From CAWEHU01 sp963808965 (GTDB lineage: Bacteria; Pseudomonadota; Alphaproteobacteria; Acetobacterales; Acetobacteraceae): a DNA stretch of 29,187 bases. Positions 6,916-15,458 of this stretch are shown here, piece after piece (within the stretch, counting starts at the first letter, position 1; each line of letters begins with the position of its first letter). Where the stretch lies: positions 1-29,187 of the forward strand of contig CAWEHU010000008.1 of NCBI GenBank assembly GCA_963808965.1, in the 5' to 3' direction. Position numbers and translations under genes: made by a program. The notes under the pieces were generated by a model. It worked only from the letters and a program-made list of their open reading frames with translations. It ran no database searches and was not told where the DNA came from.

Positions 6916-8190
6916 TCACTCCGCCGCGGCGATGGCGGCGGGGCTGCGAGCGATGCGTAGGACCAGAACGGATGCGATCGCGCAGGCAATGCCGCTCGCG
7001 ACGAAAGCCATGGCGTAACCGCCCGTTTCGGTGCGGATGGCGCCAGCGAGCAGCGCCGCTGTCGCCGCGCCGACCTGATGCCCGGCCATGATCCAGGCGA
7101 CGATCACCGGCGCGTCGTGCTTGCCGAAGATCGAAGTGGTCAGCGTGACCGTCGGCGGGACCGTGGCGATCCAGTCGAGCCCGTAGAACACGGCGAACAG
7201 ACCGAGACTCACCGGGCCGAAATCCGTGAACGGCAGCACGACCAGCGAAAGCCCGCGCAACCCGTAGTACCAGAACAGCAGGATGCGCGGATTGTAGCGG
7301 TCGGTCAGCCAGCCGGATGCGGTGGTTCCGACCAGGTCGAAGATGCCCATCGCGGCAAGCAGCCCGGCGGCGCTCACCTCCGGGATCCCGTGATCGATAC
7401 AGAAGGCGATCAGATGCGTGCCGATCAGCCCGTTGGTGCTGAAGCCGCACACCCAAAAACTCGCGGCCAGCAGCCAGAAATCCGTCGATCGCGTGCCACG
7501 CACCAGACCGTTGATCGCGAAGCGGAACGGATTGCCGCGGGCTGGCGGCGGCGTGTCGACCGATGCGCCATAAGGAGCGGTCCTGACCTGCGCCGGGCTA
7601 TCCGGAACAAGGAGGAGGACCGCGGGGATCAGCGCCGCCATCGCTGCGGCCAGCACCCAGGAAACCGTTCGCCAGTTTCCGGCTTCCGCGATGGCGGCCA
7701 GCACCGGCAAGAATACCAGCTGACCGCTGGCATTGCTCGCCATCAAGAGGCCGACCGCCAAACCCCGCCGCTCGACGAACCAGCGATTGGCGACCGTGGC
7801 GGCAAGTCCGCCGGCGGTGGCGCCCGACCCGAGACCGACCAAAAGGCCCCAGGTCGCGAACAGCTCCCACGGCTGATTGATGAAGCCGCTGAGGCCCACG
7901 GTGACGGCCAACACCGCCAATGCCAGCAATACGGTGCGGCGAATCCCGATGGTTTGCATCAGCGCCGCGGCGAACGGCCCGATCAGGCCGAACAGGAAGA
8001 TGTTGATGGAGATGGCGGCGGAGATGGTCGCGGGGCTCCAGCCGAATGCGCGCTCCAGCGGCACGATCAGCACCGAGGGCGCGGCACGCACGCCGGCCGT
8101 CGCCAGCATCACGAGGAACATCACCGCGAGGACGACCCAGGCATAGTGCAACCGGCCGGCGAGCAGCTTGGCGAGGCGGGTCGGGGACAT
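6916..8190 (-). CDS. MFS transporter, monocarboxylate/oxalate-formate antiporter type
   Basis: The 424-residue inner-membrane protein has about twelve hydrophobic segments and a central hydrophilic loop (about residues 185-220). The sequence HYAWVVLAVMFLVMLATAG near the start and the GPFAAALMQTIGIRRT loop after TM2 are typical of the MCT-like MFS group that moves organic acids. The substrate is unknown. The frame can start at ATG 8238, but that codon lies inside a TetR-type operator. ATG 8190 has AAGG at 6 nt and leaves the operators free, so I prefer it. It is the first gene of an operon with the SDR and isomerase genes and is divergent from tetR. Confidence 0.85.
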   Translation of the reverse strand: MSPTRLAKLLAGRLHYAWVVLAVMFLVMLATAGVRAAPSVLIVPLERAFGWSPATISAAISINIFLFGLIGPFAAALMQTIGIRRTVLLALAVLAVTVGLSGFINQPWELFATWGLLVGLGSGATAGGLAATVANRWFVERRGLAVGLLMASNASGQLVFLPVLAAIAEAGNWRTVSWVLAAAMAALIPAVLLLVPDSPAQVRTAPYGASVDTPPPARGNPFRFAINGLVRGTRSTDFWLLAASFWVCGFSTNGLIGTHLIAFCIDHGIPEVSAAGLLAAMGIFDLVGTTASGWLTDRYNPRILLFWYYGLRGLSLVVLPFTDFGPVSLGLFAVFYGLDWIATVPPTVTLTTSIFGKHDAPVIVAWIMAGHQVGAATAALLAGAIRTETGGYAMAFVASGIACAIASVLVLRIARSPAAIAAAE

Positions 8191-8224
8191 GGCGGGCCTT
8201 GCGTCTGAGATTGAGGGCTCCAAC

Positions 8225-8272
8225 ATGACGATCGTCATAGGATAGTCAAGCGGGAAAAATGACGCTAGTCAT
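8225..8272. promoter_or_regulatory. Two TetR-type operators in the MFS/tetR divergent gap
   Basis: ATGACGATCGTCAT (8225-8238) is a perfect 14-bp palindrome. ATGACGCTAGTCAT (8259-8272) shares the ATGAC-N4-GTCAT arms. Their centres are 34 bp apart. A further half-site, TAGTCA (8243-8248), lies between them and reads TTGACT on the minus strand, a possible -35 of the MFS operon. The layout predicts repression of both directions by the adjacent TetR protein, released by a ligand related to the transported compound. Confidence 0.7.
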
Positions 8273-8308
8273 ATATCGAGTGGATGGAAGCGCCGCCGAA
8301 GGGACACC

Positions 8309-8935
8309 ATGAACCATATTCCGGGCCGCAAAGCAGAGACGCGGCAGCGCATCCTGAAGGCCGCCGGCGCCCTGTTCCGCCGTCACGGTGTCGATGGCGT
8401 CGGCGTTGACGCGATCATGGATCGCGCCGGTCTGACGCATGGTGGCTTCTACGCGCATTTTGCCTCGAAGGAGGCCTTGGTGGCCGAGGTGTGCGCCCAC
8501 GAACTCGGCCAATCCGCGGCGCGCTGGGCGGAGATGGCCGGACAGTCGGACGCGTTCGCGCGGATCGTGGCGCAGTATCTGCGGCCGCAGCATGCCGAGA
8601 TCGGGGAGGGCGGGTGCGTCTTGACGACGCTCGGCCCGGAGGTCGCCCGGCGTCGCGAAGCATGTTCGCGCGTGACAGAGGCAATTCGTAGCATGGCGGA
8701 TACATTGGCGCGGACGTTGCCAGCGAGGCAGCCGCGACCGCGGGCGCTGGCAGCCCTTTCGACCCTGGTTGGCGCGGTCGTGTTGGCCCGCGCCTCCAGC
8801 GATCCCTCGCTTGCCGCCGAGATCCTGCAAGCGGCCCAGACCGCACTGTCTCCACCGAAAGCGGAGCGCAAGCGATCTCGATCCCCTATGCCCGGCCCGA
8901 TCGAAGCGAACCAGTCCTTCTTGCCGAATAAGTAG
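8309..8935 (+). CDS. TetR/AcrR-family transcriptional regulator
   Basis: The protein has 208 residues. The first 60 or so form the TetR DNA-binding domain: TRQRILKAAGALFRRHGVDGVGVDAIMDRAGLT, then HGGFYAHFASKEAL with the typical recognition-helix FYxHFxSKE. The remainder is a helical ligand/dimerisation domain with a Cys (GGCVLTTLGPE) seen in many regulators of this subgroup. The C-terminal 30 residues are basic and look disordered. A GAAGGGA ribosome site precedes ATG 8309. It is divergent from the MFS operon and probably controls both that operon and itself through the two palindromes at 8225-8272. Confidence 0.9.
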   Translation: MNHIPGRKAETRQRILKAAGALFRRHGVDGVGVDAIMDRAGLTHGGFYAHFASKEALVAEVCAHELGQSAARWAEMAGQSDAFARIVAQYLRPQHAEIGEGGCVLTTLGPEVARRREACSRVTEAIRSMADTLARTLPARQPRPRALAALSTLVGAVVLARASSDPSLAAEILQAAQTALSPPKAERKRSRSPMPGPIEANQSFLPNK

Positions 8936-9071
8936 CGGGTCCGCCGGAAATCCGGGCGGCGTGCTTGCAGCCCGGACACATGGGCGAGGTTGGGATGCGT
9001 TCGCCGCAGATCGCGGTGCCTGCACCGACGCCCGGCGCGACGTCGATGCCCATTTTGATACGCGATGGTTG

Positions 9072-9621
9072 TCAGCGAGCGACCAGCTTTGCGACCAGCG
9101 AAGCGAACTGATCCATGTAGGCTTTCAGAAATATGCGCGTGGCCTCGACGGCGATGTTTCCGTCAGCGTCCAGCAGGTCGGGCTTGAAAGAGATGTAAGC
9201 TTCGCCGCCCATGACCAAGGATCCAAGAATGCCGAGAATTTGGCGAAGATGCTGTTGTCCAACCGCAGCACCGATCGCGCCGGGTGAGGTCCCTGTGATG
9301 GCCGCCGGCTTTCCTCTCCACACGTTCTGATCCGCTGGTTTCGAGCCCCAATCGATCGCGTTCTTGAGAACGGCGGGGAGTGAGCGGTTGTGCTCGGGGG
9401 TAAGAACAAGCAGCGCGTCCGTCGCGGCGACTTCAGCCGTGAACCGCCGGACGCTGGCCGGCCTGTCACCTTCAAGATCCTGGTTGTACATCGGAAGGTC
9501 ATCGATCTGGACCCACACATACTCGAAATCCGGGGTACCGAGCTGGGTCATCGCAACGGCCAGCTTGCGATTGATCGAACTCGCGGCGATTGCTGCCGAC
9601 GATCACGGCTATCTTGTACAT
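9072..9621 (-). CDS. NAD(P)H-dependent FMN reductase (frameshifted near its start)
   Basis: The NADPH-dependent FMN reductase family uses a flavodoxin-like fold to reduce FMN or quinones. The start MYKIAVIVGSNRR is encoded from ATG 9621, with GGGAG about 10 nt upstream. The frame then breaks at the doubled A at 9578-9579. With one base removed it continues SINRKLAVAMTQLG and then the 159-residue frame from 9551. That part holds the family hallmark PEHNRSLPAVLKNAIDWGS, which binds FMN and shapes the dimer. The corrected length is 182 residues, normal for the family. As written, only an internally started fragment lacking the phosphate-binding loop would be made. It is divergent from a truncated dehydrogenase gene, a pairing common in redox-stress loci. 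Confidence 0.8.
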
Positions 9622-9739
9622 GGTCGTGCTGCTCCCATTACCAATTTTGCGGGTTTGTGGCCGGATCGTACACGCGCTGCACCGGGCACCCGTTCGGTGC
9701 TGATTGACAGTGATATCAGTTTTGCAGGAGCAGGGACAA

Positions 9740-9911
9740 ATGAAGGCCGCGATCATAGACGCTCTCGGGCAGCTCCCCCGTTTCGGCGACTTCGCTGAGC
9801 CGCTCGCCGAAGGGGACGAAATCGTCGTCACGGTCACGGCGGCATCGATCAAGCAGCTTGATCGCGCGATCGCGGCCGGAACGCATTTATGGCAGCTCAC
9901 TCGAACTGCCC
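9740..9911 (+). pseudogene. 5' fragment of a zinc-type alcohol dehydrogenase/quinone oxidoreductase
   Basis: ATG 9740, preceded by AGGGA, begins MKAAIIDALGQLPRFGDF and continues to IKQLDRAIAAGTH. This is the N-terminal GroES-like part of the medium-chain dehydrogenase family. An extra T in the run at 9886-9888 shifts the frame; reading past it gives YGSSLELP, the expected continuation. After about 9911 similarity ends and no catalytic or nucleotide-binding domain follows. The sequence CAGGGAATCG at this junction may be the left end of the adjacent IS remnant. The gene appears truncated, because no 3' part reappears beyond the IS. A TTGACA (9704-9709) next to a TGATATCA palindrome (9711-9718) lies upstream. 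Confidence 0.65.
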
Positions 9912-10790
9912 AGGGAATCGCATTTGCGGATAATACTGGCGGCGCGGCTTGGTTTGGATCTTTTGAGGTCTCCTGACATGATTCGGGAGGTCTCGGATGC
10001 TCGGACTGGGCATGCTATTTGCCTCGGTTGCCGACCCGCGCGGGGGCAATGCGCGGCACGATTTGTCGGAAATGCTGTCATGCGTTCGCTGCGGTGCTCT
10101 GTGGTGCCGAGACCTGCGTAGATATGGCGACGTTTGGTGCGTCAAAGGCGGAGTTGCTAGGCTCGGTGCTGTCGCTGGAGCACGGGATCCCGAGTTACGA
10201 TACCTCTAGCGGCGTGTTCCGACTGCTCGATCCGAGCCGTTCGAGACGGCGTTTTTGCACCTTCATGGGTCGGTTCGCGGCGGCGCCGTCCGGGCAGATC
10301 GGCACCAGCGGCCAAGCGGTCGCCTTGGGACGGCAAGTCGCTGCATTTGGTGACCGCCTGGGCGGCCGAGCAGCGCTTGGTGCTCGGCGTCAAGCGCGCG
10401 CCCGCGCGCAGCGAGGTGACGGCGGGGCGCGAGATCGTCGCGCTGCTCGATCTGACCCCCACCACGGTCACCGCCGACGCCTTGCACGGCAGCCGCGAGA
10501 CTGCCGCGGCCATCGTCAACGCGGCGCACTATGCTTGGCGATTAAGGGTAATCGTTGCCACGCACGGCGATGCCCAGGCGCTGCTGCGAGCCGTTCCGGT
10601 GCTGGCGGCAGTACGACGAGATAGCACATGCCGTCACGAGGAGCGGCGCGCCTGGGCGCTGGCCGGCCCGAGGATGGCGTCAGCGGCATCGGTTCGACGG
10701 CTACCGCGATGGCCTGCATCGACGCGCCTTGCAGGCTGGCCTAGCTGGGCGACGCTCCGACTTCTCCCCTATTCCCGATCACTGATCTCG
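9910..10790 (+). mobile_element. Degenerate ISAs1-family insertion sequence remnant
   Basis: The extent is set by transposase similarity (about 9997-10700) plus a possible left end where the dehydrogenase similarity stops. No matching right terminal inverted repeat or target duplication is recognisable, so both ends are uncertain. Several frame changes and a missing internal segment show it is inactive. Confidence 0.55.
9997..10700 (+). pseudogene. ISAs1-family (H-repeat type) transposase pseudogene
   Basis: Fragments in successive frames line up in order with ISAs1-type DDE transposases. These are FASVADPRGGNARHDLSEML (about 10018-10077), AAVLCGAETCVDMATFG and HGIPSYDTSSGVFRLLDP (about 10084-10240), then VALDGKS (first catalytic Asp) joined directly to LHLVTAWAAEQRLVLG (about 10320-10400). 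VTADALHGSRETAAAIV (second Asp) and LAIKGN (about 10533-10552) follow. About a dozen residues normally found between DGK and the LHLVSA-type strand are missing, and at least three frame changes occur. The last third is hardly recognisable. No functional transposase can be made. Confidence 0.75.
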
Positions 10791-11189
10791 CGCTGACCGG
10801 CAGCGTTCGCCTAGAAAACTAAGCGCCTGCGCAAGAGCATCGTCGGCGGACCTCCTCGCAGTCCAAGGCAAACCGATACGACACCGAGACAGCAACTTCC
10901 TCGCCGTGAAACAGAAATATTCTCCTCGATATAAGCTCTCGCTGAATACAAGGCTGCAGTGTCTCGGGCCATAAAGAATCTTCACTTCACCAGCGGACGC
11001 CCCCACCAGCCGAAGGCTCGGCCCCGCAACCTCCCGCGATTTCCTGCTCACGGGCATCCACGGTGCTTCAGCGCGGATCTCGGCCTCCAATAGCTCAACA
11101 TGTCGCCGGCAACATTGGGCTTCATTCGAAATTGCCCGTGAGCCGCATGCCGCTGTCGAACACGAAAGTGCCGTGACACACGACAGCAA
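10779..11189 (-). CDS. Hypothetical protein, doubtful
   Basis: This is a 136-codon frame that I do not recognise. The middle (HVELLEAEIRAEAP..., SLRLVGASAGEVKILYG) looks modestly protein-like. The third-position base bias expected of a GC-rich genome is weak, and the frame runs up to the decayed IS. It may be a foreign small gene, a remnant, or a chance frame. Confidence 0.2.
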   Translation of the reverse strand: MLSCVTALSCSTAACGSRAISNEAQCCRRHVELLEAEIRAEAPWMPVSRKSREVAGPSLRLVGASAGEVKILYGPRHCSLVFSESLYRGEYFCFTARKLLSRCRIGLPWTARRSADDALAQALSFLGERCRSARDQ

Positions 11190-12009
11190 GGCGTTTTGGT
11201 CGACGTAACGGTGATCAGGTGTTCGATGTCTAATACCTTTGTGTGGGCATTTTCACAAAGTCGAAGACGTTCATTTCCGAGATAAGCGACTTTGCAAAAT
11301 CAGGCTTCCGACAGAGATTGTCCGCGAAGTTTCGGCGCTGCAAGTGAAGCTCTCCGGGCTTGCTCCGCCTCTGCCCGCGCCAGCGCTGCCCGTGGCTCGT
11401 CCATTCGTAGCTGCCTGGCATCGTGGGGCCAGGGGGCGTGCTTGCCGGCAGGCTGTTCCAGCCAGCCTGAGTCGGGCTCGTTCTTCCGCCTGATGTCCTC
11501 GGCTCGACCGCCGCTGGGCTTCGAGCACCCTTGCGTCCATGCACCGAGCGTCTGGCCTCCGGGGCCGAAACAGGAGCCAGGCCTGGATAACTTCGCTGCC
11601 CAGCCCAGACTCTTCTCCGGACCGCATGTCGCCACTGAGGCTGACGAAAGTCGCGAGCGGCCTGTCCGCTGCCCTGCTATGGATACAAGCCGCAGGCTGA
11701 GCGACGGCGCTGCCCGCATCCAGCATGCAACAGCGGCGATGCCGGCACCAAATCCGAGTCGATCGCTTTTCCTGGGCTCCATGCAATGTAATGGAAGAGC
11801 TGCCGAAGCTTGATCGCGTCCGGCATCCTCTCCCTTATCCGTCGCATTTTCTTGTAACACAGGAAGAACGATACGACAACGGAAGTATCTGACGAATACG
11901 CCTTGGACGACGATCCGTTCAATGCGTCCGGCCGGCGCGAATGAGTCCGCAAAGAGTGCGCACCTAGGGAGAAACGAGGGCTAGGCGGCTAAGCCATTGA
12001 AATCTGAGG
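10791..12009. other. About 1.2 kb without a convincing gene, between the IS remnant and tRNA-Phe
   Basis: Frames in 11190-11980 on both strands are mostly low-complexity Arg/Ala/Pro translations and match nothing I recognise. A near-palindrome GACTTTGCAAAATC (11288-11301) lies in a more AT-rich patch at about 11230-11340. The stretch may be decayed mobile DNA beside the tRNA gene. No copy of the tRNA 3' end was seen in the window to mark an attachment site. Confidence 0.4.
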
Positions 12010-12082
12010 TGCCCAGGGGCGGAATCGAACCACCGACACTGCGATTTTCAGTCGCATGCTCTACCAACTGAGCTACCTGGGC
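12010..12082 (-). tRNA. tRNA-Phe (GAA)
   Basis: On the minus strand the acceptor arms GCCCAGG and CCTGGGC pair, the D-arm reads AGCTCAGTTGGTAGAGC, and the anticodon loop CTGAAAA gives anticodon GAA. The T-arm contains GGTTCGATTCC. The discriminator is A and CCA is not encoded. It marks the boundary between the degraded accessory DNA on the left and the conserved minus-strand block on the right. Confidence 0.97.
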
Positions 12083-12134
12083 ATACGGCAGAGCCGTTGG
12101 AGGCGCAGGCCATACCGCATAGGTCGGACCCCGA

Positions 12135-13298
12135 TCAAGCGGCGTCCTCGTTCCGGCGGGGTCCCGGCCGGTCCGTGTCCCATTCGAGCCTCCACGCGAG
12201 CGATGCAAGCGCCGGGTCGGCGCGCAGCTTCAGCGGACAGCCGCTGCGGCGGACAAAATCGGAGAGCGCCTCGGAGTCGGCCTGCAAGGCCGCGATCACG
12301 GCCGGCGCGGCGCGTAACGCCGGGCCGATGCGGGGGCGCGCGGCTACGTCGGAGGCGATACGGCGCAGTGCCGCGAGGCCGGCGGCGTGGGGTCCGCGCA
12401 GAACTTCATGCAGGGGCGGGTGGACGCGCGGTCGCACGATCTCGCCGAGCCCAAGGGCCGTGAACCCCAGGAAGCGTGGCCCCACCGGGTCGCCCGCCAG
12501 CGCCCGCGCGAACGCCGGCCCGAGCGCCATCCGGCGGCGCGGCGACAGACCCGCGAGATCCACGAGAATCGCGCCCGACAGATTGCGTAGCCGGATCTGG
12601 CGGGCGATCTCCGGCAGGGCGGCTCGATTGGTCGCGAGCTGTGCGGCCGCCTTCCCGTGCCGGGCAGCCGTCGCACCGCCGGTATCGACGTCGATGGCGA
12701 CCAGCGCCGGCGTCGGGTGAACATGCAGCATCGCACCGCCCGGGAGAGCGACCGAAGATTCGGCCAGCGCTTCGATCTCGCCCGCCAGCACCTCGTCGAA
12801 GACGCCGCCGCGCTCGAGTCGGACGCGGTCTCCGAGACTGCCCCGCAATTTCGCCCTCAGCGCCGGGTCATCGGCAAGAACAGGCGCGTCCGGATAAAGG
12901 GCCGCGAACCGCTCGACGGGGTTGGGGCCGCGCCGGAGGCGTGCGGGCGAGCCGGCCTCGGAGCGTCCGGCGAGCGCGAAGTCCTCGTCCGACAGGCGCG
13001 CTGTCAGACGCGGGCCCTTGCCCCCCTGCGCGGCGCGCGTGACACGCACGGCGATCGCGGCCCCTTCCGTTGCACCCGCACCACCTTCGCTGTCGGGTAG
13101 GAAGCCTTCCGCACCTTCCAAAGCGACGAAGGCGCCCGCCATCGCGGGGACGCGCGCCGTGATCCGCCCCTTGTGCAGATCGCCGACGCCGTCCGGGGCG
13201 CCGGGACGCCAGATCGCGTAATCCAGCAGCCGAGCGTCGCTCGTCACCGCCACACGAACCTCGCCGGGGCTCGATTCGGCCCGGATGGCCAAGCTCAC
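12135..13298 (-). CDS. Ribonuclease E/G family protein, minimal form
   Basis: The protein has 387 residues from GTG 13298, which overlaps the maf stop by GTGA. An N-terminal S1-like region (KGRITARVPAMAGAFVALEG...GFLP) is followed by the RNase E/G catalytic core. The two metal-binding Asp sites are visible in LVAIDVDTGG and ILVDLAGLSP, separated by the conserved ALPEIARQIRLRNLSG helix. It lacks the CPxCxG zinc-link of RNase E and has no C-terminal scaffold, which is usual for the short alphaproteobacterial homologue next to maf. It probably acts in rRNA or mRNA processing. A yacG gene often follows in related genomes, but here tRNA-Phe does. Confidence 0.85.
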   Translation of the reverse strand: MSLAIRAESSPGEVRVAVTSDARLLDYAIWRPGAPDGVGDLHKGRITARVPAMAGAFVALEGAEGFLPDSEGGAGATEGAAIAVRVTRAAQGGKGPRLTARLSDEDFALAGRSEAGSPARLRRGPNPVERFAALYPDAPVLADDPALRAKLRGSLGDRVRLERGGVFDEVLAGEIEALAESSVALPGGAMLHVHPTPALVAIDVDTGGATAARHGKAAAQLATNRAALPEIARQIRLRNLSGAILVDLAGLSPRRRMALGPAFARALAGDPVGPRFLGFTALGLGEIVRPRVHPPLHEVLRGPHAAGLAALRRIASDVAARPRIGPALRAAPAVIAALQADSEALSDFVRRSGCPLKLRADPALASLAWRLEWDTDRPGPRRNEDAA

Positions 13299-13873
13299 GG
13301 CACCAACCAGCCAACGCCGCGCAGCAGCTGCGCGGTCTCGAAGAGAGGCAGTCCGACCACGTTGGAATAGCTTCCCGAGAGAAAGCGGATATGCGCGGCA
13401 GCGAGGCCCTGGATCGCGTAGCCACCCGCTTTGCCGCGCCACTCCCCGCTCGCGAGGTAGACCTCCTTTTGGGCCGGCGTGAGACGGGCGAAAGCCACCA
13501 CACTCTCCACGACGCGCTCGCCCCGCCTCCGGCCTGGGGTGCTCAACACAAGGGACGTGATCACCCGATGCCGGCGCCCCGAGAGCAGGTCGAGGCAGGC
13601 ACGGGCTTCCGCCTCCGTTCGGGCATTCGGCAGAATGCGGCGGCCCGCGGCGACCACGGTGTCAGCCGCCAGAACGAACTCGCTTGGCGCTTCCGGGCAG
13701 GCGGCCGCCTTGGCGCCGGCAAGACGCTGCGCCAATGCGCGCGGCAGCTCGTCACGCGTGGGTGTTTCGTCGATTTCGGGGGAAAAGACCCGGTCGGGCA
13801 CGATGCCGATCTGGGCCAGAAGAGCCAGCCGCCTCGGGCTGGCGGAGGCCAGGACGAGCCTCGGACGCTCCAC
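13295..13873 (-). CDS. maf: Maf-like nucleoside triphosphate pyrophosphatase
   Basis: The protein has 192 residues and starts at GTG 13873, 14 nt after infA. The hallmarks are LVLASASPRRLALLAQIG at the N-terminus, the Maf acidic/basic motif SPEIDETP, FVLAADTVV with the general-base Asp, and GKAGGYAIQGLAA near the C-terminus. Maf proteins hydrolyse non-canonical or specific (d)NTPs to monophosphates. The gene is translationally coupled to the RNase E/G-like gene through a 4-bp overlap and lies in the infA-maf-rng order common in alphaproteobacteria. Confidence 0.95.
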   Translation of the reverse strand: MERPRLVLASASPRRLALLAQIGIVPDRVFSPEIDETPTRDELPRALAQRLAGAKAAACPEAPSEFVLAADTVVAAGRRILPNARTEAEARACLDLLSGRRHRVITSLVLSTPGRRRGERVVESVVAFARLTPAQKEVYLASGEWRGKAGGYAIQGLAAAHIRFLSGSYSNVVGLPLFETAQLLRGVGWLVP

Positions 13874-13887
13874 GCGGGGCGGGGCGC

Positions 13888-14106
13888 CTACTTGAAGCGG
13901 AACGTGATCCGCCCCTTGCTAAGATCGTAGGGGGTCATCTCGACGTTCACGCGATCTCCGGCCAGCACGCGGATACGGTTTTTGCGCATCTTGCCGCTGG
14001 TATGCGCGAGAATCGTGTGTTCGTTGTCGAGCTTCACGCGGAACATGGCGTTGGGCAGAAGCTCCGTCACCGTCCCACTGAACTCGATCATGTCCTCTTT
14101 CGACAT
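13888..14106 (-). CDS. infA: Translation initiation factor IF-1
   Basis: This 72-residue OB-fold protein spans the normal IF-1 length and is nearly canonical: MSKEDMIEFSGTVTELLPN, FRVKLDNEHTILAHTSGKMRKNRIR, then GDRVNVEMTPYDLSKGRITFR. It binds the 30S A site during initiation. GAGGG lies 4 nt before ATG 14106. It sits 58 nt after hisD on the same strand and leads the infA-maf-rng group. Confidence 0.98.
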   Translation of the reverse strand: MSKEDMIEFSGTVTELLPNAMFRVKLDNEHTILAHTSGKMRKNRIRVLAGDRVNVEMTPYDLSKGRITFRFK

Positions 14107-14164
14107 CAGCCCTCATTCAAATGCTTGATTTCCGGGCGGAACATGATGGCCGAGCCAGTCAAGG

Positions 14165-15458
14165 TCAAGTTTGGCCCAGTCTCAGCGCGATGCTTCGCGC
14201 ATGGGCCTGCAATCCTTCCGCCTCCGCCAAAGCCACCGCGGCCGGCCCGATCTTCGCGAGCCCCGCCTCGTCCGCGGCGATCCAGGTCGTGCGCTTGAGG
14301 AAGTCGAACACCGACAACCCCGAGGCGAAGCGGGCGGTGCGGCCGGTCGGAAGCACATGATTCGGCCCCGCTACATAGTCGCCCACCGCTTCGGGACAGA
14401 ACGTGCCCAGAAACGCCGCCCCGGCGTGACGGATGGCGGTAAACAGTGATTCGGGCTCCCGGACCATGATCTGGAGGTGTTCGGGCGCGAGCCGGTTTAC
14501 CAGCGCCGCCCCTTCCTCCAGGTTCCGCACCAGGATTACCGCCCCATGCGCCTCCCAACTCGCGCCCGCGATACCGGAGCGCGGCAGGGTCGGGAGCTCC
14601 GATACGACGGCGCGCGGCACAGCGTCCGCGAGCGCCGCGTCATCCGTGATGAGGATGGCCTGCGCTGCCTCGTCATGTTCGGCCTGCGCCAGCAGGTCCA
14701 CCGCGATGCGGCGCGGATCGTTGGCCGCGTCCGCCAGGACCACCACCTCCGAGGGTCCCGCGATAGAATCGATGCCCACGCGGCCGAACACCTGCCGCTT
14801 CGCCTCCGCCACGTAGGCATTGCCGGGGCCGACAATGCGGTCCACGGGACGGATGCTCTCGGTGCCCCAGGCGAGCGCCGCCACGGCCTGCGCGCCGCCC
14901 ACCCGGTAGACTTCCGAAACCCCGGCGCGGTGCGCGGCGGCCAAGACCAGCGGGTTCAGCACGCCGCCCGGAGCCGGCACGCACATCGCCACGCGAGACA
15001 CGCCCGCGACCCTCGCCGGGATCGCGTTCATCAGGACCGATGAAGGGTATGCCGCCTTACCGCCCGGCACGTAGATCCCGACCGCATCGAGCGCCGTCCA
15101 GCGCATCCCGAGCGTCAAGCCCGGCAGCGTCGGTCATGCGCAGATCGGCGGGAAGCTGCGCACGATGGAATGTCTCGATGCGTGTGGCGGCCAAATCGAG
15201 CGCCGCGCTCAGCTCGGCCGGAACACCGGCCGCCGCCGCCTCGATCTCCGCGAGACCGATGCGCAAATCTCCCCCCGAGACCTCCAGCCGGTCAAAGCGC
15301 GAGGTGTAGTCGCGCAGCGCCGCATCGCCCCGCGCGCGCACATCGGCGATGATGGCCGCGACGGTCTGATCCACCCGTTCCGTTGTCTCACGAGCTTCCG
15401 CCAGCAGCGCCGTAAAATTGCGCTCGAAATTCGGATCGGTCGTTGAGAGCCGTTTCAT
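14165..15458 (-). CDS. hisD: Histidinol dehydrogenase (single-base frameshift)
   Basis: HisD oxidises L-histidinol to L-histidine with NAD, the last step of histidine synthesis. The N-terminal part (MKRLSTTDPNF... to ...RMTDAAGL) starts at ATG 15458 and overlaps the hisG stop by ATGA. The frame shifts at a doubled A at 15117-15118 (TT on the coding strand). The remainder begins TLGMRWTALDAVGIYVPGGKA and runs to 14165. Visible signatures are the nucleotide-binding VGIYVPGG, the zinc-site region (AEHDEAAQ) and the catalytic Glu-His in LAPEHLQI. The corrected length is 430 residues, exactly normal. Apart from this base the gene looks healthy, so sequence error is likely. If the shift is real, the strain may need histidine. 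Confidence 0.92.

Noticed and set aside
7078..8208. 376-codon plus-strand frame opposite the MFS gene
   Set aside because: Its Arg/Gly/Gln-rich translation has no recognisable motif and lies fully antisense to a clear membrane protein.
11288..11301. Near-palindrome GACTTTGCAAAATC as a recombination (dif-like) or transposon-end site
   Set aside because: It has two mismatches, no partner copy and no recombinase nearby, so it is not supported.
11300..11860. Overlapping 170-190 codon frames on both strands
   Set aside because: All are Arg/Ala/Ser/Pro-rich, overlap each other heavily, lack start signals and resemble nothing known.
12010..12082. Attachment-site duplicate of the tRNA 3' end within the window
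   Set aside because: Only isolated GCCCAGG-type heptamers were found (for example near 9907 and 10571), with no extended match.
13299..13442. N-terminal extension of the RNase E/G-like frame
   Set aside because: It overlaps the conserved C-terminus of maf. GTG 13298 gives the usual GTGA coupling.
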